Source of the DNA: an uncultured Erythrobacter sp.
GTDB lineage: Bacteria; Pseudomonadota; Alphaproteobacteria; Sphingomonadales; Sphingomonadaceae
DNA: 64,000 nucleotides
Assembly: GCF_947502395.1 (NCBI RefSeq)
Contig: NZ_CANMZM010000002.1
Location: 434,001-498,000, forward strand
Direction of reading: 5' to 3'
Within the stretch, counting starts at the first letter, position 1; each line of letters starts with the position of its first letter. The translations under genes were made by a program, and so were the position numbers. Under the pieces are notes generated by a model. It was given only the letters and a program-made list of their open reading frames with translations, did no database searches and was not told the DNA's origin. Positions 20,231 through 29,613 of the stretch are shown piece by piece.

Positions 20231-20249
20231 GCGCGTCGTTACGACGCGC
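20231..20249. promoter_or_regulatory. Perfect hairpin in the lgt leader
   Basis: GCGCGTCG (20231-20238) pairs perfectly with CGACGCGC (20242-20249) around TTA. It lies 25 bases upstream of the lgt start in the 218-base gap shared with the divergent acyl-CoA ligase. No T-run follows on either strand. It could be an operator, a mRNA leader structure or a small repeat. Confidence 0.4.
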
Positions 20250-20424
20250 GGTGTTTCAACGGCTTGTGGCACAGCATAGGCCCTTCGAAAAGGGTCTGAG
20301 TCAAAACCTGCGGGACACATCACAGCAGTTTTTCAAATTGCCTATTGCCGGTTCCCCGATGAGGCGCAAATAGGAAACATCAAAATACGCTTCTGAGCGA
20401 AGCGAAATGAGGAGAGAAGACCGC

Positions 20425-22143
20425 ATGGCCACCGAGCTGGACAATGCCCTTGAAGCGATCATTGGTGAACTGACCAAGGAAGGTCAGCCGTTTCATACAA
20501 CTCCATTTGAGCGGGACGGCACTTCTATGCCGAACTTCACCGTCTCTCCGCCGAGCCTCGCGCATTACTTCGCCCACTTCTGCAATGAGCATAAAGACGT
20601 GCCATTCATCGTGGATGGCGAATTGCGGCTGACCTTTGGGCAAGCCTATCAGGCGGCCATCTGTGTGACCGAAAGCCTGGTGAACGACCACGGCGTTGAA
20701 GTCGGCGATCGGATCGGGATCGCGGCACGCAACTCCGCCAATTGGATGATCGCCTATATGGGCATCGCGATGGCGGGTGGCTGTGTGACTTTGCTCAACG
20801 GTTTCTGGTCAGGCGATGAGCTTGCGTATGGCATCCGCCTCGCCGAGTGCAAAATTGTGCTTGCGGACGCAGGCCGCGCAAAACGGCTAGAGGGCACTGA
20901 TCATTCAGCCAAGCTGGTAATGATGGATCACAACGCCCCACATGAAGGGCTCGCCAATGTCTGGAGAGCACCGGAGAGCTTCGAAACATCCGCGGCGATG
21001 GCGATGCTAGGCAAGCTTGGCCCGGATGATCTTGCCACCATCCTCTACACCTCGGGTTCTACCGGCAACTCAAAAGGTGCCTATTCGGACCATCGCGGAG
21101 TCGTTGCCGGAGTCATGAACTATGTTGCCCAAAGCGCGATGGCCAAGGTGTTGTTGGAGAGCAGGGGCGAAGATCTCAGCGCACAACCTTGTGCATTGGT
21201 GGCCGTTCCCCTTTTCCACGTAACGGGCGCCATTCCACTCTTCCTTCAGTCCTATGCGATTGGACGCAAACTTGTGCTTATGCCCAAATGGGACGCGCTC
21301 AACGCGATCAAGCTGATGGATGCTGAGAAGGTCACTTATTTCGTTGGCGTTCCGCTGATGAGTTATGAAATCGCCATGCACTCTGACCTAAAGGACTACG
21401 ACCTTTCGGCGTGTAAGAGCTTTGCAGCAGGCGGCGCGCCTCGTCCGGTTGAACACGTCACGCGCATTAAAGAAGCCTTCCCGGGCGGTTTCCCGCTATT
21501 GGGATATGGCCTTACCGAAACCAACGCAGTGGGCTGCGGCAACTTTAACGAGAACTACATCGCCAAGCCCGGCTCTACCGGACGGGCATCGCAGCCCATG
21601 GTGGAAGTTGCGATCCTTGATGATGACGGCAACCATGTTGCGCAGGGCGATGTGGCAGAGGTTTGCATTCGATCGATCGCGAATTTCAGAGGCTATTGGC
21701 GCAATGAGGAGGCAACCACAGAAGCCTTCACAGATGATCAATTCTTCCGCACGGGCGATCTTGGCTATCTCGACGAAGACGACTATCTCTACATCGTCGA
21801 TCGCAAGAAAGACATTATCATCCGCGGCGGTGAGAACATCAGCTGTATCGAAGTCGAAGACGCCGTTTACGCGCACAGCGAAGTGGCGGAATGCTCGGTC
21901 TTTGGCCTGCCCGATGATCGTATGGGCGAAGTCCCTGCGGCGGTTTTCAATGTAAAGGAAGGTCGCGATGCAATGACTGCGGGTCAGCTTCGCGCATTTC
22001 TGCTTGAGCATATTGCACCCTTCAAGGTCCCACTCGAAGAACATATCTTCGTCGTCAATGACCCACTCCCACGCCTTGGAACGCAGAAGATCGACAAGAA
22101 GACTCTGCGCGCAGAATACACAGAGCAGCTCACCGCTGCTTAA
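20425..22143 (+). CDS. Long-chain-type acyl-CoA ligase (AMP-forming)
   Basis: The 572-residue enzyme has complete ANL motifs: ILYTSGSTGNSKGA (ATP loop), GYGLTETNAVG, GDLGYLDEDDYLYIVDRKKD and IIIRGGENISCIEVEDAV (hinge and lid), and RLGTQKIDKKTLR (catalytic lysine). It probably activates a fatty or related acid for beta-oxidation or lipid synthesis. GAGGAGAG sits about nine bases before the ATG at 20425, which is preferred over the ATG at 20407 six codons upstream. It is followed after 33 bases by glnD, with no obvious functional tie. Confidence 0.87.
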   Translation: MATELDNALEAIIGELTKEGQPFHTTPFERDGTSMPNFTVSPPSLAHYFAHFCNEHKDVPFIVDGELRLTFGQAYQAAICVTESLVNDHGVEVGDRIGIAARNSANWMIAYMGIAMAGGCVTLLNGFWSGDELAYGIRLAECKIVLADAGRAKRLEGTDHSAKLVMMDHNAPHEGLANVWRAPESFETSAAMAMLGKLGPDDLATILYTSGSTGNSKGAYSDHRGVVAGVMNYVAQSAMAKVLLESRGEDLSAQPCALVAVPLFHVTGAIPLFLQSYAIGRKLVLMPKWDALNAIKLMDAEKVTYFVGVPLMSYEIAMHSDLKDYDLSACKSFAAGGAPRPVEHVTRIKEAFPGGFPLLGYGLTETNAVGCGNFNENYIAKPGSTGRASQPMVEVAILDDDGNHVAQGDVAEVCIRSIANFRGYWRNEEATTEAFTDDQFFRTGDLGYLDEDDYLYIVDRKKDIIIRGGENISCIEVEDAVYAHSEVAECSVFGLPDDRMGEVPAAVFNVKEGRDAMTAGQLRAFLLEHIAPFKVPLEEHIFVVNDPLPRLGTQKIDKKTLRAEYTEQLTAA

Positions 22144-22176
22144 CGTTCGCAGTTTTTGCGATCGGCAGGGGATGCT

Positions 22177-24951
22177 ATGACTCAAAGAAGAACTCAAAGT
22201 CACCGCGTCCCCCGCCAGCGTGCGATCATTGATCGTCGAAGACTCACGAGTGTGGTCAACCGACGTGTTGATGAAAATGGCGAGGCCGCCCGTCCGCACG
22301 TATTAGTCGAACTCAAGGCCGCTTTAGAAAGAGGGCACGCTGAACTCGAACAGCGACTCAAAGACAAACCGTCGGCGGGTCACGAAATCACGCTAGGCTA
22401 TTCCTTTCTAACGGATCAGCTCATTCGCGTAATCTATGACTATGTGATTGAGCATGTCTTCCCCGTCGCCAATCGCACCACAGCTGAGCGGCTCGCTGTG
22501 CTTGCTGTCGGAGGCTATGGCCGCGCCGAGATGGCACCACAGTCCGATGTGGACATTGCCTTCATCACCCCGATGAAACGCTCGCCCTGGTGCGAGCAGG
22601 TGATCGAAGCGATGCTGTATCTGCTTTGGGATCTGGGCCTCAAGGTAGGCCATTCCAGCCGTACCATTGGCGATACAATGCGCATGGCGAAAGAGGATCT
22701 TACGATCCGTACCGCGCTCTTGGAATCACGTCTGATCTGGGGTGACGCGCCATTGTACGAGGAACTGCGCCAGCGATTTTGGGCCGAAGTTGTACGCGGC
22801 AATGAGCAGCAGTTTCACAGCGCGAAGCTCGAAGAACGCAATGCCCGTCACAAACGCATGGGTGACAGCCGCTATGTGGTGGAGCCCAATGTCAAAGAAG
22901 GCAAAGGCGGGCTGCGAGATCTCCAAACGCTCTATTGGATCGGCAAATTCATGCATCGCGTCGAGACCGCAGCTGATCTGGTCGATGTGGGCCTCTTCTC
23001 CAAGAACGAGTACCGCAGCTTTCGTCGTGCCGAAGGGTTTCTACTTGCCGTCAGATGCCACATGCACTCGATTACGGGGCGGGCTGAAGACAGATTGACT
23101 TTCGACCTGCAGCGACAGGTTGCAGAAGCCATGAATTTCGCCGACCGCCCCGGCAAGAGCGCGGTCGAGCGCTTCATGCAATACTATTTCTTGCAAGCGA
23201 AACGCGTGGGCAACCTCACGGGCGTGTTCCTGTCGCAATTGGATGCCAAGCTGGCCAGGAAACGGGTTGGCAGTGGCTTTTTCGCAGGTTGGTCGTCCAA
23301 ACCTCGCAAACTCAAAGGATACTGCATCGAAGCAGGCAGGATCAGCGCACCTGGCGATACTTGGTTTGCCGACGATCCGGTGCGCTTGATTGAGATATTC
23401 CAGATCGCAGAGGCCGAAGGCGTAGAGGTGCATCCTGCGACAATGCGACAGGCGAACCGAGACGCGAGACTAATAGATAGGGCGATCAAATCCAGCCCGC
23501 GCGCCAATGCACTTTTCCTCGATTTGTTGGGTGGACGGCGGGATCCTGAGAGCGCTCTTCGCTGGATGAATGAAGCTGGGGTATTTGGCCGCTTTGTTCC
23601 CGACTTTGGCCGAGTGAATGCTCAGATGCAGTTCGACATGTATCACCACTACACCGTCGACGAACACACTATCAGGGCCATCGGACTCCTTAACCAGATT
23701 GAGCGTGGACTTCTTGAAGCTGATCACCCTCGGGCCACTCGCCAGATCCATAAAATTTCTTCGCGACGAGCACTTTATGTTGCGGTGCTGCTCCACGATA
23801 TTGGCAAGGGTCGTGGCGGCGATCATTCGGTGATCGGCGCGGAAATAGCTCATAAGCTGTGCCCGCGTTTCGGCCTAGATGAAAAAGAGACCAAGCTTGT
23901 TGCGTGGTTGATCTTGCAGCATCTGCTCATGAGCTCGACCGCGCAGAAACGCGATCTCACCGATCCCAAAACAATCGAGGACTTTGTCACCGAGGTGAAG
24001 TCGGTGGAGCGCCTTCGCAATCTGGCGATTCTCACCGCAGTCGATATCCGTGCGGTTGGGCCTGGCACGTGGAACAGCTGGAAAGGACAGCTCTTGGGCG
24101 AGCTATATGATGCAGCTCAGGAGCGTCTGCGCCTTGGCCACAAGCGCACCGGCCGCGCTCAGCGTGTTGCCGCACGCAAGGGGGCAGTCAGCGAGATTTT
24201 GGGCGAGAAAGCCTATCTTACCGAGCAAGTCGGTGACCTTTTGGCAGATGCTTATTGGATTGCAGAGCCCGAAGATATCATCGCCAAAAACCTTATCCAA
24301 TATGAAGAGGCAAGAAGGATTGAGGAGCATCTTTCGATCCATTGCGAGGTCGATGAAGAGCGTGGTGCTACTCTAGTCAGCGTCATCGCGGGGGATCACC
24401 CCGGCCTTTTCTATCGCATCGCAGGCGGCATACACTTGGCCGGCGCAAACATCATCGATGCGCGCATCCATACGGCGATGAACGGCTATGCCATCGACAA
24501 TTTTCTGGTGCAGGACTCCCATAACGGACCGTTCCGAGAGGCAAGTCAGATTGCAAGGCTTGAGAAAGCCATTCGCGACGCGCTGCTTGCGCAGGTTGAA
24601 TTGGTGCCAAAACTTGCCGCGCGGCCACTTCCCCATTCGCGGGCCAAAGCCTTTGCCGTCGCACCAACGGTCAACTTTGATAACAAAGCCTCGAACCACT
24701 TCACCGTTATTGAGGTCACGGCCCGCGATAGACCGGCTCTGCTCAACCGGCTTGCTCACGCGCTCTACCGATGCAATTTGATTGTCCAATCGGCGCATGT
24801 CACCGCCTACGGAGCGAGTGCGGCAGACACATTCTATGTGACTGACCTTACCAGAAGCAAAGTCACCCAGCCCGAGCGATTGGCCGAGATCGAGGCTGTG
24901 TTGCTCGAAGCTGCGAGCGATGAACGTCAGCTGGAATTGGAGCGCGCTTAG
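22177..24951 (+). CDS. glnD: [Protein-PII] uridylyltransferase / uridylyl-removing enzyme
   Basis: GlnD senses glutamine and adds or removes UMP on PII proteins, so it controls nitrogen assimilation. The 924-residue order is standard: nucleotidyltransferase domain with VGGYGRAEMAPQSDVDIAF (about 111-129), a helical region, the HD phosphohydrolase domain with LLHDIGKGRGGDHS (about 538), and two C-terminal ACT domains that bind glutamine (from about 731 and 843). AGGGG is seven bases before the ATG at 22177. It is likely expressed with the preceding acyl-CoA ligase or from a short intergenic promoter. Confidence 0.96.
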   Translation: MTQRRTQSHRVPRQRAIIDRRRLTSVVNRRVDENGEAARPHVLVELKAALERGHAELEQRLKDKPSAGHEITLGYSFLTDQLIRVIYDYVIEHVFPVANRTTAERLAVLAVGGYGRAEMAPQSDVDIAFITPMKRSPWCEQVIEAMLYLLWDLGLKVGHSSRTIGDTMRMAKEDLTIRTALLESRLIWGDAPLYEELRQRFWAEVVRGNEQQFHSAKLEERNARHKRMGDSRYVVEPNVKEGKGGLRDLQTLYWIGKFMHRVETAADLVDVGLFSKNEYRSFRRAEGFLLAVRCHMHSITGRAEDRLTFDLQRQVAEAMNFADRPGKSAVERFMQYYFLQAKRVGNLTGVFLSQLDAKLARKRVGSGFFAGWSSKPRKLKGYCIEAGRISAPGDTWFADDPVRLIEIFQIAEAEGVEVHPATMRQANRDARLIDRAIKSSPRANALFLDLLGGRRDPESALRWMNEAGVFGRFVPDFGRVNAQMQFDMYHHYTVDEHTIRAIGLLNQIERGLLEADHPRATRQIHKISSRRALYVAVLLHDIGKGRGGDHSVIGAEIAHKLCPRFGLDEKETKLVAWLILQHLLMSSTAQKRDLTDPKTIEDFVTEVKSVERLRNLAILTAVDIRAVGPGTWNSWKGQLLGELYDAAQERLRLGHKRTGRAQRVAARKGAVSEILGEKAYLTEQVGDLLADAYWIAEPEDIIAKNLIQYEEARRIEEHLSIHCEVDEERGATLVSVIAGDHPGLFYRIAGGIHLAGANIIDARIHTAMNGYAIDNFLVQDSHNGPFREASQIARLEKAIRDALLAQVELVPKLAARPLPHSRAKAFAVAPTVNFDNKASNHFTVIEVTARDRPALLNRLAHALYRCNLIVQSAHVTAYGASAADTFYVTDLTRSKVTQPERLAEIEAVLLEAASDERQLELERA

Positions 24952-25035
24952 TGGCGCATTTGTCGCTCTTCGAAGTATTTTGTCGCCTGCAGGATATTTT
25001 TCGTCGGTGATGGGTTTGGAAAAACAGCAGTTTCG

Positions 25036-25041
25036 TATAAT
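25036..25041 (+). promoter_or_regulatory. -10-like box before TonB receptor
   Basis: A perfect TATAAT lies 37 bases before the receptor start. No convincing -35 lies at standard distance. The ribosome binding site AGGGAGAG follows at 25067-25074, just before the ATG at 25078. Confidence 0.35.
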
Positions 25042-25077
25042 GGGTTTCATTGAGAGAACCTAATTTAGGGAGAGAGA

Positions 25078-27798
25078 ATGATGCGTTCCTTCACTTCGCT
25101 TCGCGCGTTGGCACTTTTGGGTGCCGGCATGATATTGGCCCCGCAGGCGGCTTCCGCTCAGGACAATGAGGCAGACACCTCAGCTTCTGAAGGCGAAGGC
25201 AACGCCATCCTTGTGACGGGCTCGCGCATTCGTCGCCAGTCTCAGGCGGACCTTGCGTCGCCTCTTGCGACCCTAGGTAGCGAAAACATCTCTGACATCG
25301 GTGCGCAGAATATTGGTGAGATCACCCAGACGCTTACCATCAACAGCGGCGCGCAGAACAACCCAGACGCATTCACCCAGGGCGGCACTACGGGTACGTC
25401 CAACATCAACCTGCGCGGTCTTGGTGTTGCCTCGACCCTGATCCTTTTGAATGGAAAGCGTCAAACGCTATCGGCCGCCCCCACCAATGACGGCATCAAC
25501 TTTGTTGACACGTCTTCGCTAATCCCTCTGATCGCAGTCGACCGGGTTGAGATCCTCAAGGACGGCGCGTCTTCCCTTTATGGTTCTGATGCAGTTGCAG
25601 GCGTTGTAAACTTCATCACCCGGGAAAACTACGAAGGATTCACCGTATCCGGCGAGTACACGACGCACACCAGCGAAGGCGATTACTCCGAATATAACCT
25701 TCAAGCACTCGGCGGGATCAACATTGGCGATCTCAACTTGCTGGCTGCCGTCAGTTATGTCGACCGAACGGCACTCACCACTGCAGAGCGTCGCCTCTCG
25801 GAACCGGCAGACGATACTTCGTCCCTTGGTAATCCCGGCTCATTCTTCGGTGTTCCCGGCTTCCCGGCGGGCGCACCTGTAATCGATCCCGGCTGCGCTG
25901 ATGCAGGCGGCTTCCCCAATGTGCTCTCAGCAACTCCGGCGGGCGTTCCTGATGTCGGCTTCTGCGGCTTTGACTTTGGTGAGTTTTTCAATCTCGTGCC
26001 CGATGAAGAGCGCCTCACCATCTTCGTCTCCGCAGATCTGGATATCTCTGACTCTGTGCGTTGGAGCGCGGAAGTGGGATATGCGGATAACGAGGCAACT
26101 CGTGGAAACTCGCCGACCTTCCCGTTCTTGCAATTAGGACAAGCGGTTGTTCCCGACTTCAACCCGAACAACCCGTTTGGCGCCAACGTCGTGTTCTTCG
26201 GCCGTGCGATCGGGAATGGCGGCGACGTTTCGCCCGCGACGTTCGAATCCGAGACCTTCCGCGTCTCAAGCACGCTCGAAGGGGACTTTGACGGTCTTCT
26301 CCAAAACGGTCTTTGGAATATCAGCGCGACGTACGCTGAAAACAACTTTGATTCGGCTACCGAAGACACTGTGACTGATCGCTTCGCTTGCGCGCTACGA
26401 GGTTTCAACGCGAGCCCAGCCTTCAACGCCGCAACAGGCCTCGATTGCACCGCTGCCAATCCGTTCCTGACAGCGAATGGTGCGTCCATTCCCACTGATG
26501 GGACCTTCTTCAATCCGTTCTCAAGTGCTCTGCTCGGTGGCGCTGCCAACAGCGCGGCTTTGCTCGATTACATCACTGAGTTTGCGGTCTCTGACCGCGG
26601 GGCTGAACTGTTCGTAGTCGAAGGATTTGTGTCTGGCGAACTGTTTGAATTACCATCGGGTCCGGTTGGTATTGCGGTCGGTGCTCAGTATCGTGAGCAG
26701 CAAATTTCTGCAGACTTCGATTCGATCTCAGTCGGTGACGGCTTTGCCTTCCTTATTGGTGAGCAACCGTTTGCAGGGACGCAGGATGTCTACGCGATCT
26801 TCGGTGAAGCCAATGTCCCTCTGGCGGAATGGGCTGACCTTCAGCTTGCGCTTCGTTTTGAAGACTATGGTGCCGATGGTGGAGACACACTTGATCCCAA
26901 ATTCGCATTGCTTGTGCGTCCGACAGACACTCTGTCACTTCGTGGATCATTCTCAACATCGTTCCGCGCGCCTTCGACTTTCCAGTTGCAAGGTCAGTCG
27001 ACCACGCTTCAGCAGGTTTCTGACCCCCTCAATGGCGGGGCTAACGCCTTTGTCGCGGTCCGTGCAGTAGGCAACGCCGCTCTTACGCCTGAGACATCAG
27101 ATGCCTTCAACTTCGGCTTCACATATGAACCCATCTTTGGGCTCGAAATCAGCGCGGATTATTACAACTTCGAATTTGACGATGCGATCGTGCAAACCGC
27201 ACCACAGTCCATCGTCGATGCCGATCCAGATGGTCCTAACGTCATTCGCAGCCCGGCTGGCACCATCATTCAGGTCAACAACTCCTATGTGAACGCTGCA
27301 AGCGTTGAGACATCAGGTATCGACTTCTCGATCCGCTACCGGATTGAAGCGGACTTTGGTACGATCACGCCTAGCTTCGAGGGCAACTACGTCTTCGACT
27401 ACGACCTTCAGACCGCAATAGATGGACCGGTGATCAACGGTGCTGGCAATCGTAACTTCACCAATTTCGGTTCGCCAACGCCAGAGCTGCGCTTCAATGC
27501 TGGCCTCCAGTTTGAAACCGGGGCGCATGCGTTCAACATCTTTGGCCGCTTCATCGACAGCTATGACGATGATCAGAATGGTGGCGCTAACATCGAAAGC
27601 GACTTCCGTGTCGACGCGCAATATTCGATCGACGTCGCTGACTTCCTTGAGCTCGACAACCAGGTCCAGCTTACCGCTGGCGTGCGCAACCTCTTCGGTG
27701 TGACCGCACCAAGTGTTGCGACCAATGGCGGCTTCGACAGCCGGGTCCACGATCCGCGCGGCACGCTTGTGACCGTTGGCCTTGTGGCTGGCTTCTAA
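25078..27798 (+). CDS. TonB-dependent outer membrane receptor
   Basis: The 906-residue protein has a signal peptide ending at AASAQ, a plug domain with AILVTGSRIRR and the conserved IEILKDG-like block VEILKDGASSLYGSDAVAGVVN (about 156-177), and a long beta-barrel with many aromatic strands. It ends in a terminal phenylalanine (LVTVGLVAGF), as outer membrane barrels do. It should import a large ligand (siderophore, glycan, lipid or peptide) using TonB energy. The GSRIRR plug N-terminus is typical of Sphingomonadales receptors of unknown substrate. No dedicated catabolic genes lie beside it. A strong terminator follows. Confidence 0.93.
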   Translation: MMRSFTSLRALALLGAGMILAPQAASAQDNEADTSASEGEGNAILVTGSRIRRQSQADLASPLATLGSENISDIGAQNIGEITQTLTINSGAQNNPDAFTQGGTTGTSNINLRGLGVASTLILLNGKRQTLSAAPTNDGINFVDTSSLIPLIAVDRVEILKDGASSLYGSDAVAGVVNFITRENYEGFTVSGEYTTHTSEGDYSEYNLQALGGINIGDLNLLAAVSYVDRTALTTAERRLSEPADDTSSLGNPGSFFGVPGFPAGAPVIDPGCADAGGFPNVLSATPAGVPDVGFCGFDFGEFFNLVPDEERLTIFVSADLDISDSVRWSAEVGYADNEATRGNSPTFPFLQLGQAVVPDFNPNNPFGANVVFFGRAIGNGGDVSPATFESETFRVSSTLEGDFDGLLQNGLWNISATYAENNFDSATEDTVTDRFACALRGFNASPAFNAATGLDCTAANPFLTANGASIPTDGTFFNPFSSALLGGAANSAALLDYITEFAVSDRGAELFVVEGFVSGELFELPSGPVGIAVGAQYREQQISADFDSISVGDGFAFLIGEQPFAGTQDVYAIFGEANVPLAEWADLQLALRFEDYGADGGDTLDPKFALLVRPTDTLSLRGSFSTSFRAPSTFQLQGQSTTLQQVSDPLNGGANAFVAVRAVGNAALTPETSDAFNFGFTYEPIFGLEISADYYNFEFDDAIVQTAPQSIVDADPDGPNVIRSPAGTIIQVNNSYVNAASVETSGIDFSIRYRIEADFGTITPSFEGNYVFDYDLQTAIDGPVINGAGNRNFTNFGSPTPELRFNAGLQFETGAHAFNIFGRFIDSYDDDQNGGANIESDFRVDAQYSIDVADFLELDNQVQLTAGVRNLFGVTAPSVATNGGFDSRVHDPRGTLVTVGLVAGF

Positions 27799-27820
27799 GC
27801 GAGAGCTATCTGACACCAAG

Positions 27821-27855
27821 AAAGGGCGCCTCTGGAAACGGAGGCGCCCTTTTTG
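27821..27855. terminator. Strong bidirectional rho-independent terminator
   Basis: AAAGGGCGCCTC (27821-27832) pairs perfectly with GAGGCGCCCTTT (27841-27852) around an eight-base loop and is followed by a run of T on the plus strand. The A-run on the left gives the same structure on the other strand, so it can also end the minus-strand gene at 27861. Confidence 0.92.
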
Positions 27856-27860
27856 TCGGT

Positions 27861-28316
27861 TTACGTCTCTCTCGCCAGCAAGAGGAGTGCGACCTGGTCG
27901 TGATCGTAGCCCAAAAAGCCCCACTCAACCGCACCGCCCGCAATCGGGTTCCAAAGCCCATCAAAGCGGTTTGAGACCAGAGTTAGATTGGCCAAGTCGA
28001 ATAGGCTGAAAAAAGCCTTTGCACAGTCACGCGCTTGCTCGATCGGCAACCAGGCATGGCTTGGATTTGCGAGGTCGTGAGTGAGCGCATTTACTAGCTC
28101 TCCGATACCGGACCGTCGCTCACCTTCAGGTGCACCAGCGTCCAAAAGCTCCCAATTGAACCCAATTGGCTTCATCCCTTGGCCCGTCACAAATCCATCG
28201 GCGATTTGGCAGTGATTACCGGTGTGCTCACGGCGCGGACCATGTGAAAAATGCACCAAGGCACCTTTCTCGAGAGTATCACGCCATTGCGAAATAAACT
28301 CCTCGGCCTGGTTCAT
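27861..28316 (-). CDS. Hypothetical protein, conserved-looking
   Basis: The 151-residue protein has no signal peptide, no membrane segment and no motif I recognise. It is mostly mixed alpha/beta, with the notable segments LVHFSHGPRREHTGNHCQ and ALTHDLANPSHAWLPIEQA. Its ATG overlaps the stop of yggS as ATGA, so translation is probably coupled. Function unknown. The terminator at 27821-27855 ends its transcript. Confidence 0.6.
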   Translation of the reverse strand: MNQAEEFISQWRDTLEKGALVHFSHGPRREHTGNHCQIADGFVTGQGMKPIGFNWELLDAGAPEGERRSGIGELVNALTHDLANPSHAWLPIEQARDCAKAFFSLFDLANLTLVSNRFDGLWNPIAGGAVEWGFLGYDHDQVALLLLARET

Positions 28317-28978
28317 GACCCCCGCGCACCGAATAGAGCAGTCCCCACCCGCACATGGGTAGAGCCCAATTGAACGGCGGTTTCATAGTCCCCGCTCATT
28401 CCCATCGATAGGCCTTCTGCACCGTTATCCTGAGCAAGCTTCGCCAGCAACGCGAAGAATGGGGCTGGCTCAATGCCAGAGGGGGGTAGGCACATCAGGC
28501 CTGCTAACGGTATATTTGCCTCTCGAACTTTGGCCAAGAACGCGGGAACTTCAGCAATCGGGCAGCCACCCTTTTGCTCTTCATCGCCAATATTGACCTG
28601 CACAAAGCAAGGCACCCGGCGACCCGCCTTGTCCATCGCCTTGGCAAGCGCTTTCAAAAGGCTTGGCCGGTCGAGAGAATGTATGACATCGAAAAGCTCG
28701 ACGGCTTCCTCTGCTTTATTGGATTGGAGTTGTCCGATGAGGTGCAGCTCGACGTCGGGATGCGCCTCGAGCAATTGAAACCATTTGCCTTGCGCCTCCT
28801 GCACCCGATTCTCACCAAAGACGCGGTGGCCCGCTTCCAGCAGCGGAATGATCCGCTCGGCGGGATGGGTCTTGCTCACCGCAATGAGCTTCACATCCTC
28901 GGGTTCACGCCGCGCGGGTTTGCACATGCGTGCGATGTTCGATTGGACTTCCGCAAGTTTATCGGCTGCACTTTCCAT
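28313..28978 (-). CDS. yggS: Pyridoxal 5'-phosphate homeostasis protein (YggS/PROSC family)
   Basis: The protein is a single-domain TIM barrel that binds PLP and keeps vitamin B6 and amino acid pools balanced. The lysine for the Schiff base is in VKLIAVSKTHPAE, and GENRVQEAQGKW, HLIGQLQSNKA, CFVQVNIGDEEQKGG and LSMGMSGDYE are family markers. The ATG at 28978 was preferred over 29014 because ESAADKLAEVQSNI matches the usual start; no clear ribosome binding site is present. It is divergent from the TenI/ThiE-like gene with very little space. Confidence 0.9.
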   Translation of the reverse strand: MESAADKLAEVQSNIARMCKPARREPEDVKLIAVSKTHPAERIIPLLEAGHRVFGENRVQEAQGKWFQLLEAHPDVELHLIGQLQSNKAEEAVELFDVIHSLDRPSLLKALAKAMDKAGRRVPCFVQVNIGDEEQKGGCPIAEVPAFLAKVREANIPLAGLMCLPPSGIEPAPFFALLAKLAQDNGAEGLSMGMSGDYETAVQLGSTHVRVGTALFGARGS

Positions 28979-29001
28979 GCGCGCGGCGCTATAGCGACAT
29001 T

Positions 29002-29538
29002 GTGCAAAACTCAATCTCCCTTCCCAAAATTTGGCTGATCTCAGATGCTCGCAATGACAGCGTGCTGGAAAAAGCTCTGGCCGAATTGCCGCGCGGAAGT
29101 GGCTTTATCTATCGCCACTCCCATTTGGGTGACCCCGAGCGGTGGGAACGATTTCGCGCGCTACGCTGTGTCGCTAGGGCCTATGAGCACAAAGTGGTCA
29201 TCTCCGACAGTGCCATCACCGCCAAAGAATGGGGCGCGGACGGAGTCTATGGGGCCCCGCGCAGCCTTTGGCCCCGGCGTGCGGGACTTTTGCACCTGGC
29301 GACAGCCCACAATCTGGCCGAACTGGGTTTGGCGAACAGGTTTGGGGTGGACGCTGTGCTGCTTTCCCCGGTCTTCTCCACGCGATCCCACCCCGAGGGC
29401 AAAACGCTTGGGGCGGCACGCTTCAGGCTGCTCGCGCGACACTCTCGCACACCTGTTATCGCGCTGGGCGGGATGAATGCACAGCGTGCACACGCCCTTG
29501 GTTGGCCTTGCTGGGCAGCAATCGATGGCCTCAGCTAA
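29002..29538 (+). CDS. Thiamine phosphate synthase/TenI-like TIM-barrel protein
   Basis: The roughly 178-residue product has the C-terminal half-motifs of the ThiE/TenI superfamily: VDAVLLSPVFSTRSHPEG (the phosphate loop of TenI-like members) and TPVIALGGMNAQRAHALG. The SHP sequence in the loop is closer to TenI, an aminotransferring tautomerase-like protein, than to ThiE, which has a TK-type loop. It may not make thiamine phosphate. GTG at 29002 is used as the start. It would leave only 23 bases to the divergent yggS, so the true start could be upstream (28930) with overlap. Confidence 0.6.
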   Translation: MQNSISLPKIWLISDARNDSVLEKALAELPRGSGFIYRHSHLGDPERWERFRALRCVARAYEHKVVISDSAITAKEWGADGVYGAPRSLWPRRAGLLHLATAHNLAELGLANRFGVDAVLLSPVFSTRSHPEGKTLGAARFRLLARHSRTPVIALGGMNAQRAHALGWPCWAAIDGLS

Positions 29539-29613
29539 CCGCTCTTTGCTTGACCAGAGTCCGCCGAGGATTCATGATGTGTTCTCATACACCTCCAATC
29601 TAGGAAGCGCCCC

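Noticed and set aside
21496..22299. 267-codon minus-strand ORF
   Set aside because: It spans the end of the acyl-CoA ligase and the start of glnD on the other strand; both of those are clear genes.
25755..26549. 264-codon minus-strand ORF
   Set aside because: It is antisense to the TonB-dependent receptor barrel, with no start signal or motif.
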